From: Alistipes sp.
Lineage (GTDB): Bacteria > Bacteroidota > Bacteroidia > Bacteroidales > Rikenellaceae
Assembly: GCA_017631275.1 (NCBI GenBank)
Contig: JAGBTQ010000003.1
Coordinates: forward strand, 280,158 to 344,157
Length of the DNA stretch: 64,000 nucleotides
Direction: 5' to 3'
Program-made: the position numbers and the translations under genes
The notes under the pieces: model-generated
The model's database searches: none
What the model was told of the DNA's origin: nothing
What the model saw: the letters and a program-made list of their open reading frames with translations, nothing else
Part shown: positions 8,330 to 20,118 of the stretch, piece after piece
Layout: every line of letters begins with the position of its first letter
Position numbering within the stretch: the first letter of the stretch is position 1

Positions 8330-10870
8330 TTATTTTACAAGTACTACATACTCGTTAGCTGGCAACGATACGGTGTATGACGCACCAACCTGAACCTTAG
8401 CACCTGTCATAAGGTTGGTCCACTCGCCAGCCTGTGGCACGTTGATGGTTGTTGTAGATTGTGTGTTGGTGAAGTTAGCAACAACAATCACACGGTCCAT
8501 AACCAAGATCTTGCCACCCATGTTGGTATCACCCGTCTTCCAAGTGTGAACAGAGAGGTTGTCCTGTCCGTAGTACTCCTCGTTAGAGGTACGCCATGTA
8601 ATAATCTTCGACATCGCATCGTATAGAGCCTTGCGGTTGGTGTCGTTCATGTAGTCCCAACGGATAGGCTTGCGGTGAGTACGATACTCGTCGCCTGAGC
8701 CAACAACGCCACTCTCGTTAGAGTTGATCGAGAAGTCGTAGCCGAGCTCACCAAACTGCCACATCATCTTAGGATATGGAGTGAGGAAGTGGAAGGCATA
8801 GACAGCCTGAAGGCGCTTAGAGATAACTGCCCAGTTGCTCTTGACGTAGCTGTCGCCATAGGTCTTAGCCTTGTATGCCACACGCTCCTCATCATGAGTC
8901 TCGATGTTGTTTACACGACCCTTCTTGAAGTCGGCAAAGCTACTCTTGTTGTTGCCAGTCCAACCCATTACACTCTCCATGTAGCCATTCATCTGGTTGT
9001 TGTTCCAGCAGAGAGCACCTACCGAGTTGTAGAGCTCGCTCTCCTCCTTCTGGTCGCAGAAGTGCTCGAAAATAACGTAAGCGTCGTTCTCAACAGAGCG
9101 GATAGTCTCTGCGTAGTGCTTCAAGATGCCGATACGCTCAGCAGAGTAGCCACCAGCGTCGTAGTTGCCAGGGTTCTGCACAAAGCCCTTAGTGAGGTCG
9201 AAGCGGAAGCCGTCAACCTTGTACTCCTCCAACCAGAACTTAAGCACATCGTCGAAGAAGTTGACAGTCTCCTGGTATGTGTGCTTAAAGTCGTGGAACA
9301 CGCTAAAGTTGTGTGGCGCATCAACATTGAAGAATGGGTTGTTCGATGCAGTCTTGTTTGTTGCCGAGTTCCACCACATCTTAGCGTATGGGTGAAGACC
9401 TGTTGCGTGGTTGAACACAACGTCTACAATCACTGCGATATCGCGCTTGTGGCACTCGTCGATAAACTTCTTATAAGCCTCCTCAGTACCATAAGCCTTG
9501 TCGGCAGCAAAGTAGTAGCAAGGGTTGTAACCCCATGAGTCGTTACCGTCAAACTCCTGGATAGGCATAAGCTCAATAGCGTTGATACCCAACGATTTGA
9601 GGTAGTCGAGCTTTGCTGTCACAGCGTCGATGGTACGCACTGTCGAGAAGTCGCGGATAAGCAACTCGTAAATAGCCAACGAGTTCTCTGCTGGACGGTC
9701 GAAGTCGGTGATTGTCCACTGATACTCCTCAGGATTTATCTCGAATACTGACACAGGCTCAGAGGTATAGTCCTTTGGATATGGCTTAAGGTTAGGATAC
9801 TGAGCGGCAGTGATATATTTGTCGTTCCATGGGTCGAGAATCTTTGTTGCATATGGGTCACCAATCTTGATAGTCTCGTCAACAAGATACTGGTAGCCAT
9901 ACTCAACACCCTCCTCGAGGCCCGAGATAGTAATCCAGAAGTAGTCGCCATCCTTCTTCATCATATACTCGTTAGATGCGGCATACTGATTAAAGTCGCC
10001 GAGCAAGATAACAGACTTCTTGCCAGGAGCAAACAGAACGAAGGTAGCCTCGTTGCCGTTAAGGTTAAGACCCTTCTTAACACCTGCTGGGCGTGGAGCA
10101 TTCTCGGTCTGGCCAAGGATAGTAACTGCCACCGACTCCTCAACAGTCTCAACGCCATTTGTTGCTACTGCCTTGAATACGATATCCTCAGTTGCAGTTG
10201 CAGTATATGTGTACTCGAGTGTTGGCTCAGTAGTTGTGGCAACCTCCTCGCCATTCTGATAGAGCTTTACTGAGGTTGCTGCCTGCTGCTGTGTCTGCAC
10301 AACAATCTCGTCGCCCACCTGATACTTAGCACCATGCTTTGGCGCGAGGAACTTAACTGCCAAACCCTCCTTGGCGAGCTCAATGAAGATGTCGGCACCG
10401 TTGTCCTTAACCTCGATCTTGTTGTCTGATGAGCGGAATACGAAGGCAAGGTGAGTAACCACCTCGTTGGTATTTACCTTGTACCATGCACGAACGCCAC
10501 CCTTGATGGTGTAGTACCATACGTTGTTGCCCTTGTTCACAAGTTTGCACTCAGGGATATTCTGACCCCATGACGAGAGCACGTGCTTCCAGTCGCCATT
10601 GTCCTTGCTTGTTGAGGTGAGTACACCAGTGTGGGCATACAACTCGCCAGTGTAACCATCGGCGGCAGTGCCCTTAGTGTTGAGGATAATGGTGATATCC
10701 TCTGTCATATCCTCAGTGATGAAGGCTGGGTGGGTAGAGATTAGCGGAAGCTCCGCAGGGTCTGGTGTGGGAAATGGCTCAGGTGTTGGCTCGTCAATAC
10801 CTGGAGTCTCACAGCCCACCATTACTATAGCCGCAAAGAGGGCAAGTAGCAAGAAGTGTAACTTTTTCAT
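8330..10870 (-). CDS. Multidomain GH13 alpha-amylase lipoprotein (SusG-like glycan hydrolase)
   Basis: 846 residues from the ATG at 10870, chosen because it gives a lipoprotein signal peptide ending VMVGC; a longer in-frame start lies upstream of the promoter. Order: Pro/Glu linker, an N-terminal beta domain (about 40-175), an Ig-like module (about 180-270), a CBM48-like domain (about 280-380) and the GH13 barrel. Catalytic residues are visible: nucleophile Asp558 in FRFDL, acid/base Glu602 in VIFEHF, Asp660 in THDEE, and VFNHATG. It should cleave alpha-glucans at the cell surface or in the periplasm. It stands alone: no susC, susD or regulator is adjacent. A minus promoter TAACTTTG lies at 10931-10938. 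Confidence 0.88.
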   Translation of the reverse strand: MKKLHFLLLALFAAIVMVGCETPGIDEPTPEPFPTPDPAELPLISTHPAFITEDMTEDITIILNTKGTAADGYTGELYAHTGVLTSTSKDNGDWKHVLSSWGQNIPECKLVNKGNNVWYYTIKGGVRAWYKVNTNEVVTHLAFVFRSSDNKIEVKDNGADIFIELAKEGLAVKFLAPKHGAKYQVGDEIVVQTQQQAATSVKLYQNGEEVATTTEPTLEYTYTATATEDIVFKAVATNGVETVEESVAVTILGQTENAPRPAGVKKGLNLNGNEATFVLFAPGKKSVILLGDFNQYAASNEYMMKKDGDYFWITISGLEEGVEYGYQYLVDETIKIGDPYATKILDPWNDKYITAAQYPNLKPYPKDYTSEPVSVFEINPEEYQWTITDFDRPAENSLAIYELLIRDFSTVRTIDAVTAKLDYLKSLGINAIELMPIQEFDGNDSWGYNPCYYFAADKAYGTEEAYKKFIDECHKRDIAVIVDVVFNHATGLHPYAKMWWNSATNKTASNNPFFNVDAPHNFSVFHDFKHTYQETVNFFDDVLKFWLEEYKVDGFRFDLTKGFVQNPGNYDAGGYSAERIGILKHYAETIRSVENDAYVIFEHFCDQKEESELYNSVGALCWNNNQMNGYMESVMGWTGNNKSSFADFKKGRVNNIETHDEERVAYKAKTYGDSYVKSNWAVISKRLQAVYAFHFLTPYPKMMWQFGELGYDFSINSNESGVVGSGDEYRTHRKPIRWDYMNDTNRKALYDAMSKIITWRTSNEEYYGQDNLSVHTWKTGDTNMGGKILVMDRVIVVANFTNTQSTTTINVPQAGEWTNLMTGAKVQVGASYTVSLPANEYVVLVK

Positions 10871-10930
10871 TGTTTTTATTGCGTTTAGTTTATGTTTTCT
10901 CAACACGTACACATGAGTATAATATCTTTG

Positions 10931-10938
10931 CAAAGTTA
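10931..10938 (-). promoter_or_regulatory. -7 promoter element for the GH13 lipoprotein gene
   Basis: Minus-strand TAACTTTG matches TAnnTTTG and predicts a leader of about 55 bases. It directly abuts a plus-strand TATCTTTG at 10923-10930, so the two elements could compete. Confidence 0.55.
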
Positions 10939-11126
10939 CGATAATTATTCGACAACGAAAAATCTCTTAGCATATATTTGCTAAACGGCTGAAAATTATT
11001 GCCGAGCGGTAGGCATCGCATGACGAAATGCAAATAAGCATCAATGTGGGAAATAGAACAAATTAATTTATGGAATAAATATGCATAAATATCGTAATAA
11101 AAGGTTGTTGCAACGAATATTTTATA

Positions 11127-11134
11127 TATCTTTG
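11127..11134 (+). promoter_or_regulatory. -7 promoter element for the FN3/HAF-repeat lipoprotein gene
   Basis: TATCTTTG, exact match to TAnnTTTG, with TTGTTG about 20 bases upstream (11105-11110) as a -33 candidate. The leader would be about 50 bases. Confidence 0.65.
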
Positions 11135-11186
11135 TCGCATTAATATAGAATATTTGACACAAATAACTTTTATTACAACCAATTTT

Positions 11187-12608
11187 ATGAAAAGAACACT
11201 TTCAGCAATCGTTGCTGGCATAATCGCTCTTGTGGCAATGTCGTGCGAGACAGCAAATCTTAGCGACCGCCTTGCAACACCAAACTTTAATGTTACCGCA
11301 GATGGCAACACTCTCATCGTTGCATGGGAGAAGGTGGCAGGTGCAGCCTACTATGAGGTAAGTCTTGACCCAGGCTCTACCGCAAAGACCGACAAGACAA
11401 TCCACCGTTTCGAGGATCTTCAGTACAACTCTACATACATTGTATCGGTTCGTGCTATCGCAACCGACGCAGAGAAGAACTCTAAGGCTACTGAGAAGAG
11501 CGTGAAGACAGCAGAGCGCATAGTACCAGCTTATCGTGAGTGGGTACCTACGTATGGTGCTGCTGCGCAGGCAATCTCAAACAACGGCCGCTGGGTTGTT
11601 GGTGGTAACGACCGTTCAGGCTTCGTTCTCGATCTTTCGACTGACGAGATGACTGAGTTCACATCTGCTGAGTTCTACGATGTTGCAGACGACGGTACTG
11701 CTGTAGGTTCTGACCACTCTGAGAACCCTGATGGCGACGCTGCAATCCTCATTGGCGACAAGGTAGTCAAGATTAAGGGCGTTGCTGAGTTGGCTGACAC
11801 TTACGCTATGAGCTGCGCTACAGGCATCACTCCTGATGGCTCATACGTCGTAGGTTGGTTCTACGACCACAATGAGTCGGCATACTTTGCACAGCAGTAT
11901 GGCTACGTTGTTCCATTCTGCTACGACGTGCTTAACAATCGCATCTCAGTTCCTACTGTTGGCAACCGCGTATACAACGAGGCGGCAGCAACTGCTATCA
12001 AGTCGGTAACCCCTGAGCGTGAGTTGCTTGGCTACGAGCAGTCTGTAGGTATTCACAACATCATTTGGAAGGACGAGTACACTCCTTTTGAGTATGCACA
12101 CTTCCAGTATAATGAGCAGTATGAGCCTGTATTCAGCATGGGCGATACTCAGAACTTCTTCACACAGAAGGGTAGCTACATCTATGGTAAGGCTGTTGAT
12201 TATGCAAATGGTCAGGTGTCATACGCTGCTGCCTTCGACCGCAAGAACAACCAGCTCATGACCTTCATCGGTGGCTCAGTTACTGCCATGTCTGAGGACG
12301 GTATCGCATACCTTAACGACGTGCCATACTACATCGGTACAACATCATACGTTATCGACACTAAGACAGGTGTTTACGACGAGTGGACAAGACTCGAAGA
12401 TTGGCTATTCGACGAGCACGACATCGACATTGCAGCATTCGAGCCTATAACCGACGAGAATAAGGACGATGGCTTGCTTCTCGAGGGTGTTATCGTTGTT
12501 GCAGCATCTGAGGACGGTCGCAAAATCGTGGGTATCACAAATACCAACAACGGCTGGGTTACCTTCGTCGTAGATTTCGATGGCGAGGGTCGTCCAGGCT
12601 TGAACTAA
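11187..12608 (+). CDS. Lipoprotein with FN3-like domain and HAF-type beta repeats, function unknown
   Basis: 473 residues from the ATG at 11187, which gives a lipoprotein signal peptide ending in VAMSC. Residues about 30-110 look like one fibronectin type III domain (LIVAWEKVAGAAYYEVSL, then TYIVSVRAIA). The remaining part repeats a short motif of the form A-x-S-x-D-G-x-x-V-G: AISNNGRWVVGG, DVADDGTAVGS, GITPDGSYVVGW, AMSEDGIAYL, AASEDGRKIVGI. This resembles the extracellular HAF repeat family and suggests a beta-propeller-like surface protein. Substrate is unknown. It is followed after 58 bases by the acyl-CoA synthetase gene. Confidence 0.75.
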   Translation: MKRTLSAIVAGIIALVAMSCETANLSDRLATPNFNVTADGNTLIVAWEKVAGAAYYEVSLDPGSTAKTDKTIHRFEDLQYNSTYIVSVRAIATDAEKNSKATEKSVKTAERIVPAYREWVPTYGAAAQAISNNGRWVVGGNDRSGFVLDLSTDEMTEFTSAEFYDVADDGTAVGSDHSENPDGDAAILIGDKVVKIKGVAELADTYAMSCATGITPDGSYVVGWFYDHNESAYFAQQYGYVVPFCYDVLNNRISVPTVGNRVYNEAAATAIKSVTPERELLGYEQSVGIHNIIWKDEYTPFEYAHFQYNEQYEPVFSMGDTQNFFTQKGSYIYGKAVDYANGQVSYAAAFDRKNNQLMTFIGGSVTAMSEDGIAYLNDVPYYIGTTSYVIDTKTGVYDEWTRLEDWLFDEHDIDIAAFEPITDENKDDGLLLEGVIVVAASEDGRKIVGITNTNNGWVTFVVDFDGEGRPGLN

Positions 12609-12666
12609 ACCATAGTATAGGCTCTCCTTCGGGGCAGCCTTTGTCCCCCAATAAAGTATCATTGCT

Positions 12667-14580
12667 ATGAAACGTACGATTATTGACCTCTTTGAGGAGT
12701 CGGTAGCGAAGTACGCAACCAAGGATTTTTTGCTCGAGAAGCATAACGGCAAGTTTGAGCCAACAACCTACGAGGCAACAAAGCGTGAGGTGCTCAAAGT
12801 GGGCGCTGGCATTGTGGCGTTGGGCATCAAGCCCGAGAGCCGTGTATCTATCCTAGCCGAAGGTTGCAACAACTGGATTATCTCGGAGCTCGGATTGTTG
12901 TATGCTGGAGCTATCAGCGTGCCACTATCTATCAAGCTCGAGGAGGCTAACGACCTTCTATTCCGCCTGCGCCATGCCGACGTGGAGCTAATATTCGTGT
13001 CGCAGCACCAGCTACCAAAGATTCGTCGCATCACAGATGAGCTACCTCTACTCAAGCACATCGTGGTGTGGGGCAACGTCGAGGGCGAGCTTCGCGAGGG
13101 CGAACTTACACTTGAGAGCCTCAAGCTTTTGGGCGAGGAGTATCTCAAGGAGCACGAGGCAGAGTTCTTAGCCATAGGCAAGGCGCTTAAGAACGACGAC
13201 ATAGCAACAATCACCTACACCTCGGGAACTACGGCAGACCCTAAGGGTGTGGTGCTTACACACCGCAACTACACTGCCAACGTTGAGCAGGCACGCACGG
13301 TGGTAAATATCCCTTCGGAGTGGCGAACACTCATCATCTTACCCCTCGACCACTGCTTTGCACACGTCGTAGGCTTCTACATCATGATTGCCTGTGGTGC
13401 GTCGGTGGCAACAACAGAGGTGGGTCGCACACCAATGGAGACGCTCAAGAACATACCTATCAACATCAAGGAGGTGCGTCCACACTTCCTACTCTCAGTC
13501 CCCGCTCTTGCCAAGAACTTCCGCAAGAGCATCGAGACATCTATCCGCAAGAAGGGCAAGACTACAGAGCGTTTGTTCCAACTCGCTCTCAAGACATCGT
13601 ATGCCTACCAGGCTGACGGATACTCGAAGGGACGTGGCTGGCGCTGCCTGCTAAAGCCTGCCGTGGTGCTCTTCGACAAGATTCTATACTCGAAGGTGCG
13701 TGAGGCGTTTGGTGGCGAGCTTCAGTTCTTCGTAGGTGGCGGTGCTCTGCTCGATAGCGAGCTTCAGCGCTTCTTCTACGCCATTGGCATACCTATGTTC
13801 CAGGGCTACGGTCTCTCGGAGGCAACCCCCGTAATCTCGACAAATGCCCCTACAAAGCGTAACCACCGCTTTGGCTCGTCGGGTAGGCTGGTGAAGCCTC
13901 TCGAAATTAAGATTCTCGACGAGGAGGGTCGCGAACTTAAGCGTGGTGTAAAGGGCGAGATTGTCATCAAGGGCGAGAACGTTATGGCGGGATACTGGAA
14001 GAACCCTGAATCTACTGCCGACACTGTGCGCGATGGTTGGCTACATACGGGCGACATGGGATATATGGGCGAGGACGACTTCCTCTATGTGTTGGGTCGC
14101 TTCAAGTCGTTGCTAATATCATCGGACGGCGAGAAGTATAGCCCCGAGGGCATGGAGGAGGCGATGGTTGATAAGTCGCCAATCATTGACCAGATAATGA
14201 TTTACAACAACCAGAACCCATATACTATTGCTTTGGTTGTTGCCTCTAAGGAGAACCTTAACCGCACACTCAACGAGCGTGGCATCGAGGGCGAAGAGCG
14301 CTATCGCGAGGCGGCAAAGATGGTGGGTGCAGAGCTTGCCAAATACCGCACCGGAGGCGCCTATGCCAATGAGTTCCCCGATAGATGGGTACCCGCAGTT
14401 ATTGCCCTTGCCGATGAGCCATTTACCGAGCAGAATGGCATGGTAAACAGCACTATGAAGGTTGTGCGTAACAAGGTTGAGAAATACTTTGAAGAGGCTA
14501 TCGCCCATGCCTATACTGCCGAGGGCAAAGTCATAGACAACGAGCGCAACATCGAGGCTATGCGCAAGCTATTAGGCTAA
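12667..14580 (+). CDS. Long-chain fatty acid--CoA ligase (AMP-forming)
   Basis: A 637-residue adenylate-forming enzyme that would activate fatty acids through an acyl-AMP to acyl-CoA. The P-loop motif TYTSGTTADPKG is at about 183-194, GYGLSEATP at about 380-388, GWLHTGDMG at about 457-465, and the adenylation lysine in STMKVVRNK near 596-604. An N-terminal FEESVAKYATKDFL matches the long-chain (FadD/FAA-like) branch. It is cytosolic or membrane-associated. The LacZ gene converges on it, and both share the terminator at 14605-14638. Chain-length preference cannot be deduced. Confidence 0.9.
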   Translation: MKRTIIDLFEESVAKYATKDFLLEKHNGKFEPTTYEATKREVLKVGAGIVALGIKPESRVSILAEGCNNWIISELGLLYAGAISVPLSIKLEEANDLLFRLRHADVELIFVSQHQLPKIRRITDELPLLKHIVVWGNVEGELREGELTLESLKLLGEEYLKEHEAEFLAIGKALKNDDIATITYTSGTTADPKGVVLTHRNYTANVEQARTVVNIPSEWRTLIILPLDHCFAHVVGFYIMIACGASVATTEVGRTPMETLKNIPINIKEVRPHFLLSVPALAKNFRKSIETSIRKKGKTTERLFQLALKTSYAYQADGYSKGRGWRCLLKPAVVLFDKILYSKVREAFGGELQFFVGGGALLDSELQRFFYAIGIPMFQGYGLSEATPVISTNAPTKRNHRFGSSGRLVKPLEIKILDEEGRELKRGVKGEIVIKGENVMAGYWKNPESTADTVRDGWLHTGDMGYMGEDDFLYVLGRFKSLLISSDGEKYSPEGMEEAMVDKSPIIDQIMIYNNQNPYTIALVVASKENLNRTLNERGIEGEERYREAAKMVGAELAKYRTGGAYANEFPDRWVPAVIALADEPFTEQNGMVNSTMKVVRNKVEKYFEEAIAHAYTAEGKVIDNERNIEAMRKLLG

Positions 14581-14604
14581 TAGTCACATAATAGCATAAA
14601 TAGA

Positions 14605-14638
14605 AAATACCCCAAAAGTCATTCGCTTTTGGGGTATT
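14605..14638. terminator. Bidirectional terminator between acyl-CoA ligase and beta-galactosidase genes
   Basis: A 14-base-pair stem AAATACCCCAAAAG pairing with CTTTTGGGGTATTT around a short loop. A/T flanks on both sides make it usable in both directions. Confidence 0.85.
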
Positions 14639-14653
14639 TCTTTGTGTTTATGT

Positions 14654-18411
<3,758 letters not shown>

Positions 18412-18429
18412 AAATGAGTGTAATTTTTA

Positions 18430-18437
18430 CAAATATA
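18430..18437 (-). promoter_or_regulatory. -7 promoter element for nitroreductase-lacZ
   Basis: Minus-strand TATATTTG matches TAnnTTTG, about 19 bases before the ATG at 18411. The rnpB promoter faces away at 18468-18475. Confidence 0.6.
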
Positions 18438-18467
18438 CGAAAAATTGCTTTGCTCACCAATTTTTTA

Positions 18468-18475
18468 TATCTTTG
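18468..18475 (+). promoter_or_regulatory. -7 promoter element for rnpB
   Basis: TATCTTTG, exact match to TAnnTTTG. It places the transcript start at about 18480, where the RNase P RNA begins. Confidence 0.7.
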
Positions 18476-18479
18476 CACC

Positions 18480-18824
18480 GCACATGTGCTCTATCGCTGC
18501 CACCTTAGGGTGGGGGAGGAAAGTCCGAGCAACAGAGAGCGCCACGCAAGTTAACGGCTTGATACTCGTGAGGGTATAGTAGCGTAGAAGAAAATAACCG
18601 CCCGCAAGGGTAAGGGTGAGAAGGCGGGGTAAGAGCCCACCGCGAGGGTAGCAATACTCTTCGGCAGTACGTCTCGTGGGTTGCAAGACCATGTATACCG
18701 ACAATTAAGGGTTGCTCGTCCAATGTCGGGGGGTAGGTTGCTAGAGGCGGCAAGTGATTGTCGTCGTAGATAAATGATAGAGGCCCAACTCGTTGGGTAC
18801 AGAACTCGGCTTATAGCGTGTGCA
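18480..18824 (+). ncRNA. rnpB: RNase P RNA (bacterial class A), ribozyme of tRNA 5' processing
   Basis: The strand shows the hallmark conserved blocks of RNase P RNA. GAGGAAAGTCCGAGC, the 5' conserved region that forms half of P4, is at about 18510-18525. ACAGAACTCGGCTTATAG, the 3' half of P4 plus the end of the core, is at about 18800-18816. The ends can pair as helix P1 (GCACA..GCT at 18480-18490 with AGCGTGTGC at 18815-18823). Length of about 345 nt fits the type. Exact 5' and 3' ends are inferred from the promoter and P1. It is flanked by its own promoter and a strong terminator. Confidence 0.95.
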
Positions 18825-18827
18825 AGC

Positions 18828-18864
18828 ATATAGGGGGTGTCCGCAGACACCCCCTATATTTTTT
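18828..18864 (+). terminator. Intrinsic terminator of rnpB
   Basis: A perfect 14-base-pair stem (18828-18841 with 18846-18859), CGCA loop and T run to 18864. About 140 bases without a gene follow before mqnC; they hold only a weak AACCATT/AATGGTT inverted repeat. Confidence 0.95.
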
Positions 18865-19002
18865 ATGCTAAGCTCTAATTTATGGGTAATGAGGCTAAGT
18901 AATCAAGACTCAGTGTAGTCGGGGTCTTCGCAACTAATAACCATTTAACAGCATAGTGCAATAATGGTTAGTAGGCGCTTCATCTCGATATAGTTTTTAG
19001 GT

Positions 19003-20103
19003 CTATATAATCTCCTCGCGGTAGTTGTAAAGCTGGTCGCGGAGGCGTGGGGTGAAGCCCGCACGGCGTATTGTTGCCTTCATCGCCTCACGGTCGAAGC
19101 GTGTTGTAGCACCTGCCGACGAGACCACATTCTCCTCAATCATTATCGAGCCCATGTCGTTAGCTCCGCTCTTAAGTGCCAATTCGGCAACCTCCTTGCC
19201 TACGGTAAGCCACGATGCCTGAATGTTGGTTATATTGTTGAGAATGATGCGGCTCATAGCTATGATGCGCAGATACTCCGTAGCCGAAAAGCGTGGCGAG
19301 ATGCCCTCCCTCTCAAGCTCTGTGCCCTTGGGGCAGAATACCCACGGAATAAATGCGGTGAAGCCTCGTGAACCCTCGGGGCGTAGTGCCTGAAGGTCAC
19401 GAATGGTTATAAGGTGGTCGATGCGCTGGTGTGGCTGCTCGGCGTGGCCATACATCATCGTTGCCGTAGATGTTATGCCGAGCTTGTGTGCCTCGTGCAT
19501 TACGCGTACCCACTCGCGTGCCGATGGCTTGGCGGGAGATATGCGCTTACGAACATCGTCGCTCAAAATCTCGGCACCTGCACCAGGTAGGGTGTCAAGA
19601 CCCGCCGCCTTGAGGCGCTCAAGCGTCTCAAGCGTGGTGATGCCACTAATCTGCGCTATGTGCGACACCTCGGGAGCACCAAGTGCATTTAGACGCAATG
19701 TGGGGTACTCCTTCTTAAGCTGTCGGAAAAGTGTCTCGTAGAACTCTATGCCGAGGCGTGGGTGTAGTCCGCCCTGAAGCAGTAGCTGGTCGGCACCAAG
19801 CTTGACTGCCTCGTCGATCTTTGTGCGGTACTCCGCCATCGTGGTGATGTATGCCTTCTCGGTCTGGTGGGGCTTGCAGTGGAAGTTGCAGAACTTACAG
19901 CCCGACTTGCAAACATTCGTGATGTTCACGTTGCGGTCTATCTGCCATGTCACCACCTCGGGGTCGGCAACCGTCATGTGACGTATGGCATCAGCCACTG
20001 ACGTGAGCTCGTGTAGCGAGGCATTGTCATAGAGGAAGTATGCCTCCTCGCGTGTTAGCGATTGACGAAGTATCGCCTTTTCGAGTATATCTTCAACGTT
20101 CAT
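19003..20103 (-). CDS. mqnC: Cyclic dehypoxanthinyl futalosine synthase (radical SAM)
   Basis: A 366-residue radical SAM enzyme of the futalosine pathway; it cyclises dehypoxanthine futalosine on the way to menaquinone. The iron-sulfur cysteines are C65, C69 and C72 in VCKSGCKFCNF, the CxxxCxxC spacing of the superfamily. LLLQGGLHPRLGIEFYE and DTLPGAGAEIL are typical of the MqnC/MqnE/CofH group; the overall fit is best to MqnC. It is the last gene of a five-gene minus-strand operon, 15 bases after rnr. mqnB and mqnD lie together 40 kb away in this window; mqnA and mqnE are not here. Confidence 0.9.
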   Translation of the reverse strand: MNVEDILEKAILRQSLTREEAYFLYDNASLHELTSVADAIRHMTVADPEVVTWQIDRNVNITNVCKSGCKFCNFHCKPHQTEKAYITTMAEYRTKIDEAVKLGADQLLLQGGLHPRLGIEFYETLFRQLKKEYPTLRLNALGAPEVSHIAQISGITTLETLERLKAAGLDTLPGAGAEILSDDVRKRISPAKPSAREWVRVMHEAHKLGITSTATMMYGHAEQPHQRIDHLITIRDLQALRPEGSRGFTAFIPWVFCPKGTELEREGISPRFSATEYLRIIAMSRIILNNITNIQASWLTVGKEVAELALKSGANDMGSIMIEENVVSSAGATTRFDREAMKATIRRAGFTPRLRDQLYNYREEII

Positions 20104-20118
20104 GCTATCAACGTTTTA

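Noticed and set aside
8789-9538. 249-residue plus-strand reading frame opposite the GH13 gene
   Set aside because: A shadow of the amylase catalytic domain; no domain or start context of its own.
10890-11162. 90-residue minus-strand reading frame upstream of the GH13 gene
   Set aside because: Spans two promoters, has A/T-driven composition (many Ile, Tyr, Phe) and no recognisable features.
18865-19002. tRNA or second small RNA after rnpB
   Set aside because: Only a short AACCATT/AATGGTT inverted repeat is visible; no cloverleaf, promoter or terminator could be supported.
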